Positions 1 to 12,007 of a DNA stretch of 64,000 bases are shown here, one piece after another. Position 1 is the stretch's first letter. Each line of letters opens with the position of its first letter. Under the pieces are notes generated by a model that had not been told where the DNA came from, ran no database searches, and saw only the letters and a list, made by a program, of their open reading frames with translations. Source of the DNA: Rhynchosporium graminicola (taxonomy: Eukaryota > Ascomycota > Leotiomycetes > Helotiales > Ploettnerulaceae); NCBI GenBank assembly GCA_900074885.1, contig FJUW01000001.1, positions 1,054,001 through 1,118,000 of the forward strand, given 5' to 3'. Position numbers and translations under genes: made by a program.

Positions 1-1440
1 AGTCTACTGGATAGATTTTTGAACATTAGGTTCGTTCTCAAAACGGCCACTCTTTTTGGTAGGGCCTGGAGAGGGACGATCTCCAACCTAAGAAACTGTA
101 ATTTCTAAACTGGTTCTCGCGAGGTCTCGCTTCTCGTGCAGGTACTTCATTCACATTCTGCCATCCTTCTTGGTCCTGCCTATTGGACCAGTCGTATGCT
201 CAAGCCTAGACAACATCTGGCCTTGCCGCTGTGTGACATGGGCCTTTACCATTTCTTTATATGACGCCCCGATCTTATATGCCTACAATGCCAGGCTCAT
301 CTCTTCTTGACACCGATATTCGGTTCTTGAAAGCCACAGATTGCTCATGACACGTTGCTGAAGATCTGGTCGACATCGACATGCCTGCTTATCTGTACTT
401 CAGAACGGTGACCTGGAAAGCCCGGTACAAATATCCTTAGCAACGGTCATACATTCTTCTAGTCTCTTTCTTAAATCAAAGATTACTGCTAACATGCCTC
501 AGCGAATCAGACCATAGGAATGCCTCCTATCCCAAATAATTTGGAATAAAAGCCTACACGCCCTGCCACCGAGAAGCCGGAGTGCGCGTCCACTGCTTCC
601 TATCCATTGGCATCCAATGGCTTATGGCAATCACAAGTCACTTGGGCGCGATTTCAAACTCGACTAGGCAAGTGCTTACAAATGTCTCCCTGGTCAATTT
701 TGCCTGATGGACGCGGGCCTAGGAGCAAAGATGAGCAGAACTTTGATCTTCAAGTTTGCGGACATTTGGCGTCTTGGCTAGATGATTTGAGCTTACGTTG
801 ATTAACTACTGCAAGTGAAGCTCAGTCCACTACCATCCCAATTCTGCGAATAGTAGTTCGGCCCTTCAAACTATTACCTTCAATGTACTCTCCTGGCTTT
901 GTAGCAACTGTGCTTCCTTTTCTAGGCTCGTCGTAGCACCCCACACATATTGGTATGGAACGACTCGTGAAGGAGAAAAGCAGTCATCGCTCTCCCCGTC
1001 AATCTCGACCCTCGCCGCCGTTGTTGCAAGAGCTGCTCACTTGCTACCACAAACAATGAGCTCTTTCAAGAGTTTCTGTCTAGCGATTCGCCCATTGCCC
1101 ATGATACTGATGAGTTCAACTATCTTCAGATGTAACCTGTAACATGCCTTAATTACACAGTTAGAGCGTTTGAAGTAGGTATCATTCGCATAGAACAGGA
1201 GATTCATGACGTACTTCTTGCATCTCGACATGTGCTTCCCTCAAGATCGCAACAGTTCATGACTCACCCGGTGATGAATTTGCCGTTCGTACGTGCATAT
1301 CATTTGCTGTTCGATAATGCGAACTCGTCTTCAACCTGTTGTGCAAATACAATAATTGTGCAAGGTTGGATAGACATTTTTGAATAAGGGAAACTGCAAG
1401 GGATTATTTTATCGCGAAGGTGGGAAAGTCCCCAGAAAGC
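1..1440. other. No confident gene
   Basis: Only short open frames occur. A run of about 60 codons on the plus strand (about 138-310) is open but has no initiating ATG and no recognised motif. Nothing else is supported here, although part of it may be the promoter of the downstream NmrA-like relic. Confidence 0.6.
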
Positions 1441-2514
1441 ATGATGAGAATAGCCATAGCAGGATCCGGTGGGCTCGCCCGAATATTCGCTTTCTACATC
1501 CATGAAATCACCCATCAAGTAGTCATCTTATCCAGACGAGTCTGAACCCACTTTCCCGTGTCTCGAAAGAAGGTTAACAATATCTCAAGGAACACACAGA
1601 TCTTGAGGCTCGTGGCTACACAGTACTAGTCATTAACCACGATAGCCAAACCGATCTCCGCCATGCTCTCCGAGGTATCGACCTACTAATCTCCACCGTC
1701 TCAGGAAATCCTCAGATCAATCTTATGTACACCGCAGCTCATTCGAACGTTTCTCGCTTCGTCTCGGCAGAATTTGAAGGCCCTCCCTCACGCCGACCGC
1801 GCAGCGACACAATGGATCGGGGCCGAGCAGCATGTCTAGACAGACTCCGAGACTGGTCGAGACATAATAGACACCCAATTCTGTCTACGATCTTCGTTTG
1901 CGGCATATTTTACGAATGCTTTGCACGTGGTGGGCTGGGAAGTTTGCATATTGGCGTTTCATCAAACTGCTACTATCCCGGCTCCTACCCGATGAACATC
2001 GCGAATCAGACGGAGGAAGTCGTCGAGACAACTACATCTGGCAATCAGATTTCAGTCGCTATAACTTCTATTTACGATGTGCTGTTTTTATTGTCGCTGC
2101 TCTGGACTTGGGGATTGATATTTGGCCTGGCGAGTTCACTATGCAAGGAGATCGTAGGACTGTTGCGGAGATTATATCATATGCTGAGTCCGTAAAAGGA
2201 GGTAAGTGTTTGCACAACCCATCAAATCTTTCACATACCTCTCGGCATTCAGCTGATCATATCATAGGCACGTTGTTCGCAACGGACATTATCCAAGCCA
2301 GAGACCTGAACACCCATCTCGATTATGCTAACTACCATCAAGATTACTCGAAAGAGCACGCATCTCAGAACTCATCGCTACGGTGGAGCGACGCTACGAT
2401 ATACCCAGCCAAATCTCAATGCTGTCATCAATGTCGTGCCGACCTCTTTCAGGACCTAGCTACAAACCTATTGGGGCTTCTAACCCTCTCAAATCTGCTG
2501 TCGAGGCTGCATAA
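1441..2514 (+). pseudogene. NmrA-like / isoflavone-reductase-like NAD(P)-binding oxidoreductase, frameshifted
   Basis: The ATG at 1441 opens a Rossmann start (MMRIAIAGSGGLARIFAFYI), with the glycine-rich NAD(P) loop in the first 15 residues. An intron at 1540-1589 (unusual GTCTGA donor) joins it to EHTDLEARGYTVLVINHD and then to the NmrA-like core (VSRFVSAEFEGPP, about 1752-1790). Near 2079-2083 the frame changes: ITSIYDV is followed one base out of frame by AVFIVAALDLG. A probable second intron lies at 2202-2268, ending in CATAG. Near 2355-2365 the frame shifts again, after which ISELIATVERRYD runs to the TAA at 2512-2514. All family blocks are present in order, so this is an almost complete gene with two one-base lesions. 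In the family these proteins are cytosolic redox enzymes or redox sensors. Sequencing error remains possible. Confidence 0.75.
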
Positions 2515-3919
2515 CTTCGTCTTAGGTGGACTAGACTCTTCAATCAAGCAAACTCATCAAATATTTACACGACTCTGATTCCAAATTTCACGATGTTGCG
2601 CAAAGTCATACAATACAAGTGCTCGATAAATCCAACGGGTCCTCACTTTGCCGGAGATGAATTCGCACAGCCTTGTGTGGTACTCGTCTTCGAAGATTTC
2701 GTTTTCCAGTCAATTTGGACCACTAGGTAGCGATGCCAGTAGGAATAGCAGAACAGTCAGTTTCTTTTCTTATTTGTCTTTACCAGTTCACATTCCTGTT
2801 CCGGGGGCAGGTTACTTGTAAAGCACGTGTCAGCGATGAGGGATTCTTGGGAATTTGTACCAGCCTTGAATACTGTAGTGGAACGTCACAGCTCACGACA
2901 TTTTGTTTCATCACTTCTATCTGCTGCGCAATTTCCCATCCTCGTTCACTTCATGACCTCCAAATAATCCCCTGAAATGAAATTTACGTGGACAATGGAC
3001 TCAAGACTCAAGGACTCTCCAACCAGCAGTGAAAAGACCAAAGAACAGAACAGAACAAAATGGGACAAGTATGCCTTAATACCTAACACCCACCGTAACC
3101 ATTGAGGCTAAATCCGCACTTCCACGCTTTCGAAACGATCCTTCTCGAATCAGGATGATATCTACCGCATAGCCAAGGGACGGATGAACGGGGCCTGTCG
3201 TTTGATCTTTTACCAGCCGCCATTTACGCTACACAAGCATATACCCGACATAGGAAATATGACATTAGCTCGAGATTGTGTAATCAATATACCCTACACA
3301 ATCCGAGGGTTTTTTATCAGCCTGATGTTTTTTCACTTGCTATGGAGGAAGTACACTAATTGGGGGGTCTGGGAGATGTCCTTCCTCGACGGCTGGTATA
3401 CGCATGATGCGAAGGTGTTACACACTGTAAACAGGTCGATTGAATCTTCCTTGGATTGACAATGGAGGGCAATTGACGCAGCCTGGTTTCGCTTATTCGG
3501 GTTCGTTGAAATTCTTCTCGTATCGAATTGAGCCGAATAGGATGAGCACCATATGTATATTACCTATCTCATTGTTTGCGCTGCAGGCTCTGTTTTGGAT
3601 TTTCAGTCTTAAACATGCCCCGGATCCGCCATTATATCTGGAGCAAGTCATCGGGCAGATGAATTTCATCCAGTTCATAACTCATATCTGTTCTGTTTTG
3701 GTTTGTCTCGTCTCGTTCATGTGATGAGGTATCTGGAGATTACCATGCTAGTTTGGTTTCTTGTACATTGCTATGGAAAGTAGGTGTGTAAAGAGTATAT
3801 ATACGTCCATCAAAGGACTTTGCAGAGGTATCTTTCAGAAGTGCTGTGGAAGTATACTTCTACTTCGTTCGCTCTGAGTCTTTTGCTGGGCCCGCACTGT
3901 TATCTCCCCAAGTCACAAT
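2515..3919. other. Mostly noncoding; two unassigned overlapping open frames
   Basis: Two plus-strand open frames of 91 and 94 codons (3184-3459 and 3440-3724) overlap. Both are rich in hydrophobic and aromatic residues and show no motif I recognise. They could be remains of one membrane-protein gene, or chance. The last 200 bases serve as the promoter and leader of the S41 peptidase gene. Confidence 0.4.
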
Positions 3920-6418
3920 ATGAAGATCCCTTTCATCTCAGCGACGGTGGCGGTATTAGCAGTAGGAATTGTGTCCGCATCCATAGCCGAGCGACAGACC
4001 GCCACACCATGCGGAACCGTAGCTGCTGCTGCTCAAGCCTGGAGGAAATATAAACCTAATTGTAAGTACCTGCTCCCATTCAGCACATGTCTTGCCAGAG
4101 AAATTCGGGCACGAAGATCATCGTCGTCTGTACCATGGCACGATTAGACATATACTTACTAAGTCTCTCAACAGCAAACCCCCATGTCAACGCCGAAGTA
4201 GCCTACGCCTGCCTCATCTCGGCGCCTCTAAACGCCACTGCCGCAACAGAGCTCATCAACTCCATGATTCCTTACATCGAATGGCAGTCCTCGCTCTCAT
4301 ACCTCGCCAATCCCCCGAAAACCTACCCTTTCCCTGCCGTCGACATATTCGCAAGTCTTAACACCATCTTGAAGAACATTGAGAAGTCAGTGTATGCGCA
4401 TGAACATGCCTTTCAGACGGACCTATTGATGCTATTCCAGAGTGTGCATGATGGTCATTTTCGGTTTAGTCCGGATTTGTTGAGTAAGGCTGTTGTGTTT
4501 AGACGGCCGGTGCAGGTGGTTAGCGTTAGCAAGGACGGGGTGGAGGTGCCGAAGGTGTATTTGAAAGGTTAGTTTCTCCACGTTAACTTGATGTCTGAGA
4601 TGCGATGAAAGGGTGTGAAATGATGTGAAATGTGATCGATAAGAATTCCGTCTGGTGCTAACATAAACGTTAGAGAATATTGATGCGTACGTGAAGACTA
4701 ATATTACGGAAATGCCCTCGGCTTTATCAAAAGTCAATGGCGAGGCTGTCCAAGAGTTCATGGCGAAACTAGCCCAGCTCGGTTTCTTGCAGGATCTAGA
4801 CGGTTTGTACAATAACCTGATGTACGAGATGGCTTTCGATGCTCAATCTCCTACCTATCGATACATGGGCTACTTCGCTCTCACAGGTCGATATGGATAT
4901 TTCTATCCTGGTGCCTCCACGACTCTCGAGTTCGAGAATGGAACTACCTCAACCGTGGAGAATTATGCTGAAGTAGTTGGCAATTTGGACGGTGTGACTG
5001 ATGGGAAGAGCTTGTATCAGAGATTCTGTACGGGTCCAAATCGCCAAGCAGCGAGTTCTACTTCTGCGGAAGTGCCTCATGATTTCGAAGCGGAGGAAGT
5101 GCAAGCGGTAAAGACCCCTCCAAACGGGTATCCTACGCCTCAGGTCATCAGCTCGGATCTGCAGGTCTCTGGCTACTTTCTAAATGGTACTGGATATGAA
5201 GATGTAGCAGTTCTCGGCTTGCTTTCATTTTCGCCGAGCTCCCCACTCGAGTTTCAGTCCATCATCCAGACACTGATTTCTGATGCCAAGGCAGCGGGAA
5301 AGACAAAGCTGGTCATTGACCTCTCGTCTAATGGAGGTGGTAACATCTTGGCTGGCTACGATGCATTTCGTCAACTGTTTCCCCAGATCGTTCAAGATGG
5401 TTTCTCGCGCCTAAGGGAGCACGACGCCTTCAAGGTCATGAGTACAGGTATTTCTCGCTATGCAGCGAACTTCTCAACAAATTCTGAGGATTCCAAGAAC
5501 TACTTCACTCATGGCTCAGTGTTGAATTATCGATACGATTTGAATGTGACTGACAACAAGTTTGCTACGTACGAGGACAAGTTTGCTCCTCAAAAGATCA
5601 ATGGGGATGAGTATACTAATCTTTTGAGATGGGATCTAAACGATCCGTCGACGACGACGAATCCCACATGGGGCGTAGGAGCTACTATCACTGGATATGG
5701 AGATCGTCAAAATTTCACTCAGCCATTTGCTGCTGAGGATATCATAATGGTAAATCACTTTTAAGTAGGAATTCCAAGTGATATGTGGCTGACTTGCTAG
5801 GTGTATGATGGATACTGCGCATCGACCTGCACACTGTTTAGCGACTTTATGCGAGTGCAAGCGGGAGTAAAATCCATCGCCATGGGCGGCCGTCCAAATT
5901 CTTCCCCAATCCAGGGTGTTGGAGGTACCAGAGGAGCCAACAACTACCAATACGAATATATCAGATTGCTTTCCTCAGTAGCACTGGAATCCGCGACTGC
6001 AGAAGAACAAGCAAACTGGACTAAGATAATAAATTACACGGATCTCCCACAGAGTCGCAGCACTGATTGTTCGGTCAATGTCAGAGACAACATTTTGAGA
6101 GCACATATCGAGGATGGAACGCCTGCGCAATTTCTGCATGAACCTGCTGACTGTAGGCTCTTCTATGAGCCAGTGATGACTTCAGATGTGACTTCTATCT
6201 GGAAGAGAGCTGCTGATGCGGCGTGGGGTGGGAGAAAGTGTGTGGCGGGTGCTTTGCCGCAGAAGAAAGAGACTAGACTGGAGAGACTGAAAAGGTCTGA
6301 AGAGATGAAGATCAGAGCTGCAAGTGAAGGTAGACAGCCGGTGGTTGAGAGATTGGTAAGCGCAAAGATGCTTAGCGCAGCTATGAACTTGGCTGTTGGA
6401 AAGAAGGTTCCATTGTAA
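3920..6418 (+). CDS. Secreted S41-family peptidase (fungal CPAF-like)
   Basis: Four exons: 3920-4061, 4175-4567, 4674-5749 and 5801-6418, giving 742 residues. Introns carry GTAAGT/GTTAGT/GTAAAT donors and clear CTAA branch sites. The N-terminus (MKIPFISATVAVLAVGIVSA) is a signal peptide. A conserved N-terminal region contains QSVHDGHFRFSPD. The S41 core has IDLSSNGGGN at about 393-402 and YDGYCASTCTLFSDF at about 539-553, where the serine near 545 is the expected nucleophile. This architecture matches fungal proteins annotated as peptidase S41 with a CPAF-type PDZ region. Several N-x-S/T sites fit secretion. The basic, Leu/Arg-rich last 60 residues are less typical. The role is probably extracellular proteolysis; the substrate is unknown. 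The start is the first ATG in frame with the signal peptide. Confidence 0.88.
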
Positions 6419-7221
6419 CCCAGATAGGCTATATCAAATTAGGAGACGCGAGCGAAGCGAACAAATCGAAGAAAAGGATTATTCGCGAGATGAAAGTATT
6501 ACAAAAGCATGCAGGAAAGAGTACATGAGAATCGAACACGATCATGAAACTGAGTTTGATGTTGAAGATAGCCAGCTTCCTGAGAAGTGATATCCTTTCC
6601 ACATATGTCATCTATCTGTTGGCTTCCTGCCTTGAGAACACTTGACCTGCGTCATTCTGTAGATGTCTTAAGGGCTTTGGTCCTCGCTTGGGTCTTCTTT
6701 CCACTCTATGCCTAGTGTTTATTCGTTTCATAACGAAGGTGAAGATATAATTATATCAGCTCATTTCGACAGCTTCAAGCTGCAGTGACAGTCCATAGAA
6801 ATGGCAGGAGACGTGACAACAAGAGCCAAGGTGCAGCAAATACCTATGCGGTGAAATACTTAAACACAGGCACCATATTGGTGGTGTGGTGCTCGAGTTC
6901 TTACAGGCAGGGAAGGAATGGCATTTAGAGTTGTGTGCGCACGTGCTGACACACACGTGACTTAGCGTACATCAAATGTAAACAAGCCGCCTTCCCACCG
7001 AGGGTCGACAAGTACAGGCATTTCACGACGACAATCCACCCATCCAGCGACCACGATTCTCAGCCTGATTCCGTACCCCTTCGCAGACTGTCCAAATATT
7101 AGTACAGTCAATTGACGCGAAATTTTCCGGGCGAAACACGCGACCAGTGTAGCGTCGCGAACTACAATCAACCTCTCTGTGACACTTCCTACACACAAAT
7201 GCGCTACCCAGCCTTGTATCA
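6419..7221. other. Intergenic region
   Basis: No supported gene. The region holds the 3' flank of the peptidase gene and the promoter of the Mis13 gene. Short open frames on both strands lack motifs. Confidence 0.6.
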
Positions 7222-8814
7222 ATGACTACCCTCATACGAACGCGAAATCCTTTAGAAAGTCTGAGAATGAGTCAACAGACATCGGGCAGGAGGAGAAGCA
7301 AACGGTTAGCTGGTGATTGGCCCCAGAATATGCAATGCGCCCATGGCGCTTGACGGACTAAGAAGCTAACAAATGTTCCAGCATATGACGAGGAAGATGG
7401 AGACTTCGTATTTACACGTGGAGCGAAAAAAGTGAAGACAGCTTCGGCACAACCAGAGCCTGCACCTACACCTGCACCAATACCGTCCGCGAAGAGGGTT
7501 AGGAAGCCGAAAGACGTGAAGGAGGTGGAGGAACGCGATGATGAGACGACAACAACTTCTAAGCAGCCTCGGGGGCGTAAGATGAGCTTTTCAACGCCCA
7601 AATTGGATAAAGATACCTTGGTTGTGGCAAAGAAACGGAAAATTACGCATACTTCAACTGGGAAGGCTCAAACCGAGGATATTAATGGCAAAAAAACGAG
7701 GAACGACTCAGCGCATGATGATAGCATAGGGCTGGTCGGGGAGACAGCTGCATCGCAACCGGAAGGATCGGTGGTAGAACACAGCAAGCAGTCTACGTTG
7801 ATTGCGCTGCCTTTCAGCGATACACCAGTTATAAATCGCAACAAAGAACTGAGGAAGAAGGGAGGTAATGGTGGAGCGCGGAGGAGCAGTCTTGGACTTC
7901 GTGGGCGAAGGGCAAGCTCTTTGATCGACAACGGACACAGTGCAATACCGCATCGCGAGGTGGAAAGTTCTGAGTTCTACAAGCATATTGAAGCTGAAGG
8001 GTTGAGCGAGCCGAGAAGAATGAAGCAACTTTTGACTTGGACTGGAGAACGGTGTATGGGTGAGAAACCATCTCACGGCGATCCCAACATCGGGGCTGTC
8101 TTAGCAGGTGGGAATAATGTTTGATGGTTGTGGTTCCAATTGCTAATTGATGCAGCGCGAATGATTCAAGAATCACTTCTGAAAGACTTCGCAAACAAAT
8201 CCGAATTCTCAGATTGGTTCAATCGGGAAGAATCCGCCCCCACTAAAGTCGTCAAAACTCCAAATCCCCGTAATATCGAATTAGAGGAGAATTTGGGTGG
8301 ATTAGAAGAGAGGATAAAGCTGTACGTTGAAATCTACCTCGTCACTCAGGACGTACGCTGATCTTGCGAATCTAGGTTACGCCAGGAACGAGATCAATGG
8401 AAATCATTCTCCAAACCCCCTCCTTCGCTTCCTCCGATCATACCAGAAGACGCACCAGAATTGGTGCCCTCCCTTATCGATGCATCACTCCTCACGCCAG
8501 AGCAAGCAGCTATCCTTGCCGAAGTTAACTCAGCATCTGCCCTAGAGATCCGGAAACAAGCTTCAGAAAGGATTCAGGCATTGCATTCAGACCTGGAATT
8601 CAAAGTCGACCAATTCTCGGATGGTGTACACAAAGTAGAGCAGTATGAACAAACCGTGAAGAGAGTCGCAGATAAAATCCTAGCGCTAAGTGCTGTACGA
8701 TTAGACGAAAGGGATCGGAGGGAGAAAGAAGAGATTGGGACGAGGGATCTGCCCATGCAAGAAGTATTACGAAGCTTAAGTCGCATATTACCAGAGGGGA
8801 GTAAGGGGCGGTAA
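7222..8814 (+). CDS. mis13: Kinetochore protein Mis13/Dsn1 (MIND/Mis12 complex subunit)
   Basis: Four exons: 7222-7312, 7382-8107, 8156-8321 and 8376-8814, giving 473 residues. The first 190 residues are basic and low-complexity (Pro/Ala, Lys/Arg), ending in the conserved segment RRSSLGLRGRRASS at about 197-210. In Dsn1/Mis13 proteins this region contains the Aurora B-type serine sites. The Mis13 core follows: FYKHIEAEGLSEPRRMKQLL, then ARMIQESLLKDF and a C-terminal coiled coil (EIRKQASERIQALHSDLEF). The protein belongs to the MIND complex linking centromeric chromatin to the Ndc80 complex and microtubules. Splicing the 48-bp intron at 8108-8155 restores LAARMIQESLLKDF, and splicing 8322-8375 restores IKLLRQERDQW, which supports the model. 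Single-copy and essential in characterised fungi. Confidence 0.92.
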
Positions 8815-10893
8815 TATTTGAAAATGGTGTATGGTTTTATCGCAACAGGATATTGAAGGTGTCAGTTTGGAGTATTGGGAATAGGATGGGACTGGATTTT
8901 GGGACCAATGAGGGATGACTTTCATGCAAGCAATGGTGTTCCGGAGCACTCTTGCTGGCTTCTTGCCTTTCTCTTTTCTGTACAGACTGTGGAAATACAA
9001 TGAGTCTTGGCTGTGGAAGCTGATAATCCCAGTTGACACAGCACTTCCATGAAATCATGCATTGTCAAGCCTCCAAGCTCAAGCCTAGGTATACACATAT
9101 GAATGTGACTTAGGGGGTGTTAATCTTTTTAAACCACGCGATAGCACAGGTCAAGAGCTCCAAACTGAATCAGGGAAGAAGGTGGCGTGGTCTAGAAGAT
9201 CTTTCTGTCAAGCCTTTGTACTCATTACATACTCTCATTTTAGTTTGCTTCAAATGCCTGCTGAAGATAATTCCAACGTGGAACTCATTGAAATTGTCAC
9301 ATTGGTAAGATTGGCGAAGAGCATATCCACGTCATGGCTAGCAGCTGCACTAAGAGTGTAGGAATTTGAGAACGTCGTCCCTGGTGATTGGAGCTTATCC
9401 TCTACCATAGATCTTCCGAACACAGACTCCCCAAGAGCAAGCAGTGGTCCCAAAGCAACAGAGGTGGAGAAAGGTGGAGAATGAATGAAGCAACGAGAGC
9501 ATGACAGCAGACACATGTGATCCTGATGAGCAATTCTGCTTTGATATTTGAGGACAGTTGCTTGCAAAGCCCGTTTCTATGGCCCTACGGCTCTAGCTGT
9601 CTTTTACTCAAGTCTGTAGGAAATTTTATTCCCTAGAAATTTCGGTTCTTAGTTTGAGACTTACAGCAACCTTTCTTGACTCCCGAGGAAATGGGCCCGT
9701 TGCCTCGGGGCTTTTCCGATCCGGCAAAGGGATCAAATGCTACTAGCTCAATAGATTAATTCAGTGAAGTTGTGCAATCATTTTGTGACCTTCGGACTAA
9801 TTCTGTCGGGGAAAACGTTCAGCAAGTTTACAACTTTCATCAGATTGGTATATTGAGGCGTTGGGCGAGGTGTGGGCATAGCCTCGTTCGTTTGTTGTCA
9901 TTAGAATTCTCGGCTAACCAGGACATGTTTACCAGTCAACCTTACCCGTGGTTTTTCACCCATTTGAACCAATGTTTTTTTTCTCGAGTCAGGGTGTGAC
10001 GGCTGCTCCGGTTGTGGGCCTCTTTCCTCCACCCATTGGCATTCTGGTTGTATGCGTGCGTGCGTACAAGTATTTTGACTTGCGTAGATTGTATACTTAG
10101 TCTCAGCCCCTCTTAATAGAGTTTTCCGTACATTCGCACACTCCGCACTCAATCAATCAACCTTTAATACAAGTAATCGGTCGGTGAAAGGGAGTGTCAC
10201 AGCAAAGTAAGTTGCCATAGCTTTCTGAGATCTATCTACCTTTGAAAGAGACAAGTTTCAAACTGAAGACTTAGTTTCTAAATGTAGTCTGTTCAACTAT
10301 GTGTTTCTCGCAATTAGGATTTCTGAATCTAGGGCTGAGTTGCTGACCATAGGGACTGTTCCGTATTCGTCAAACCTACAGGTACAAGTCGCTTCGCAGA
10401 TTTTATCAAGTATGCCCAGCGAACTTGCCTAGGCAAAAGCTGCGGCAATCACTATGCTTTCCTGTGATACTCGCGATACCGCAATAGGCAGGGAACAGAC
10501 GACCTAGCTACCTAGATAGGTAGGTATTACTTTCTATCACTCTTGGCTTAGAAGCCCGCCCCGCCAAGCTCAAATCCAAGACTCGCTAACGCGCTTTTCA
10601 ACACTACATCCGAGTTCTTTCACTTCAGATTCGCTCGGCTGATTTCAGTTGCAAAATATACTTCATCGAGCCATCGTATTCTCTTCTACAGTAGCTTCTT
10701 ATGTGTGTTTCCGTTCTTGGCTTCCGTGATGATCTCTAGATGCCAACTGCCGTCATCGTGTTTCGGAGGCTCCGAGCAGCAATCACTTATACTGCATACC
10801 AAGTAAAATATAAAAAGTCACCTCCCATACCATTGTCAGTCTTTTTGTAATACACAAAACCCCTCATTCATTCATTCAAATTTCGTATCCAGA
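8815..10893. other. Intergenic region of about 2 kb
   Basis: No gene supported on either strand. Open frames are all shorter than 110 codons and lack motifs. The last several hundred bases are the promoter of the following secreted-protein gene. Confidence 0.6.
10809..10816 (+). promoter_or_regulatory. TATA box of the 10894 gene
   Basis: TATAAAAA lies 78-85 bases upstream of the ATG at 10894. It is followed by a CA/CT-rich leader with three CATT repeats, a layout typical of strongly expressed fungal secreted-protein genes. Confidence 0.55.
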
Positions 10894-12007
10894 ATGCATT
10901 CCTCCACCTTTATCCTCTCCCTCCTTTCTCTCACTACCAACACCCTCTCCTTCTCCCTCCCCCTTCAAACCAGGCAATCAACAACATGGCAATACACCTG
11001 CGATCCCACATATGCCGTACCATCCAACTTCAAAGCCTTTAATCTTGGCGGCTGTGCTGCTCAACTCGCGTTCACAAAAGATCGCTACATTGGTGTGCAG
11101 TGGAATTTTGATGCAGTGTATGCGGACGGAAGCCGTGTGAAACATGAGCCGTACCGCGAGAAAAGTTTCGGTGTTAGCGATACTTTCTATCCATTACCGG
11201 GAAATAATTTCAATGAGAGATTTCCAGGGGCTTCCGCATTTACTGCTGTTCAGTAAGTGAATGCTTTTTGTTTGGTCGGTCCATGATGTGGATCCACGGA
11301 ACAAGAAAGTTCGAAATACGAGATCGATATGTCATATAACAAATGCGGAGCATAGTTAGTCGGGATCGCTTTATGATGCTGCATAGCTTGTGACTGCTTT
11401 TCTCGTCAGGAAGAAACTTGTTAACACCCTCCCAGCGAATTTGCGAACGTCTGTAAAGCCGGTGCCGCCCCTGTATCATGGATATTTTACACTAGCTCCG
11501 CCATCTCAGCTTGTTCATCTGTATCCTATCGCTTTACCAGCGGTTCCATCCCGGTCTTCAGTAACGGTGCTGTCGTTACTCGACCAGCGAAACCCGCAAG
11601 CTATTCTCTTAGCCGGGTGAATGATGCTGGTGATTTCCTGGTGACTTGGTCGGCTGTGTCTGGTGCAGCTGCTTATTCGGTTATTGTGGAATATCCGACG
11701 GGCACGGATGAGATTGGAAGACCGTACACTAATGTGAGGGGTGCGAGAGTTCAAGCGGTTAGTTTTCCTTTTTCCTTTGTGTTGGAGATCTCAGCTTGTT
11801 GGGAGGCGAGCACAGTATAAACAGAAAGAAACGGTTGATTCACTGGGAGCGTACTAATGATGAATTTGATAGGGAACACTTGATACGACAATTCCCACTG
11901 GGTCACGGAGAACAGATCAACAACGCAGCCTTGTCGTTCATACTGTGGATTCGAGGGGCCTTTGGTCCTTCGCTAATGATGCTAAGATCGTTCGTGGAAG
12001 CTGGTAA
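10894..12007 (+). CDS. Secreted protein of unknown function
   Basis: Three exons: 10894-11252, 11436-11757 and 11873-12007, giving 271 residues. The N-terminus (MHSSTFILSLLSLTTNTLSF) is a signal peptide. Intron 1 (183 bp; GTAAGT, GTTAAC near the acceptor, CCCAG) must end at 11435, because the downstream frame (EFANVCKAGAAPVSWIFYTS) is closed by a TAA just upstream. Intron 2 (115 bp) has a perfect TACTAAT branch site. The C-terminal half (SLSRVNDAGDFLVTWSAVSG, AAYSVIVEYPTGTD) reads like a beta-sandwich of fibronectin-III type: a Trp-containing strand, then a Tyr-containing strand. This fold guess is inference. The end is LVVHTVDSRGLWSFANDAKI plus seven residues. I do not recognise a named family. 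It is probably extracellular. Confidence 0.75.
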
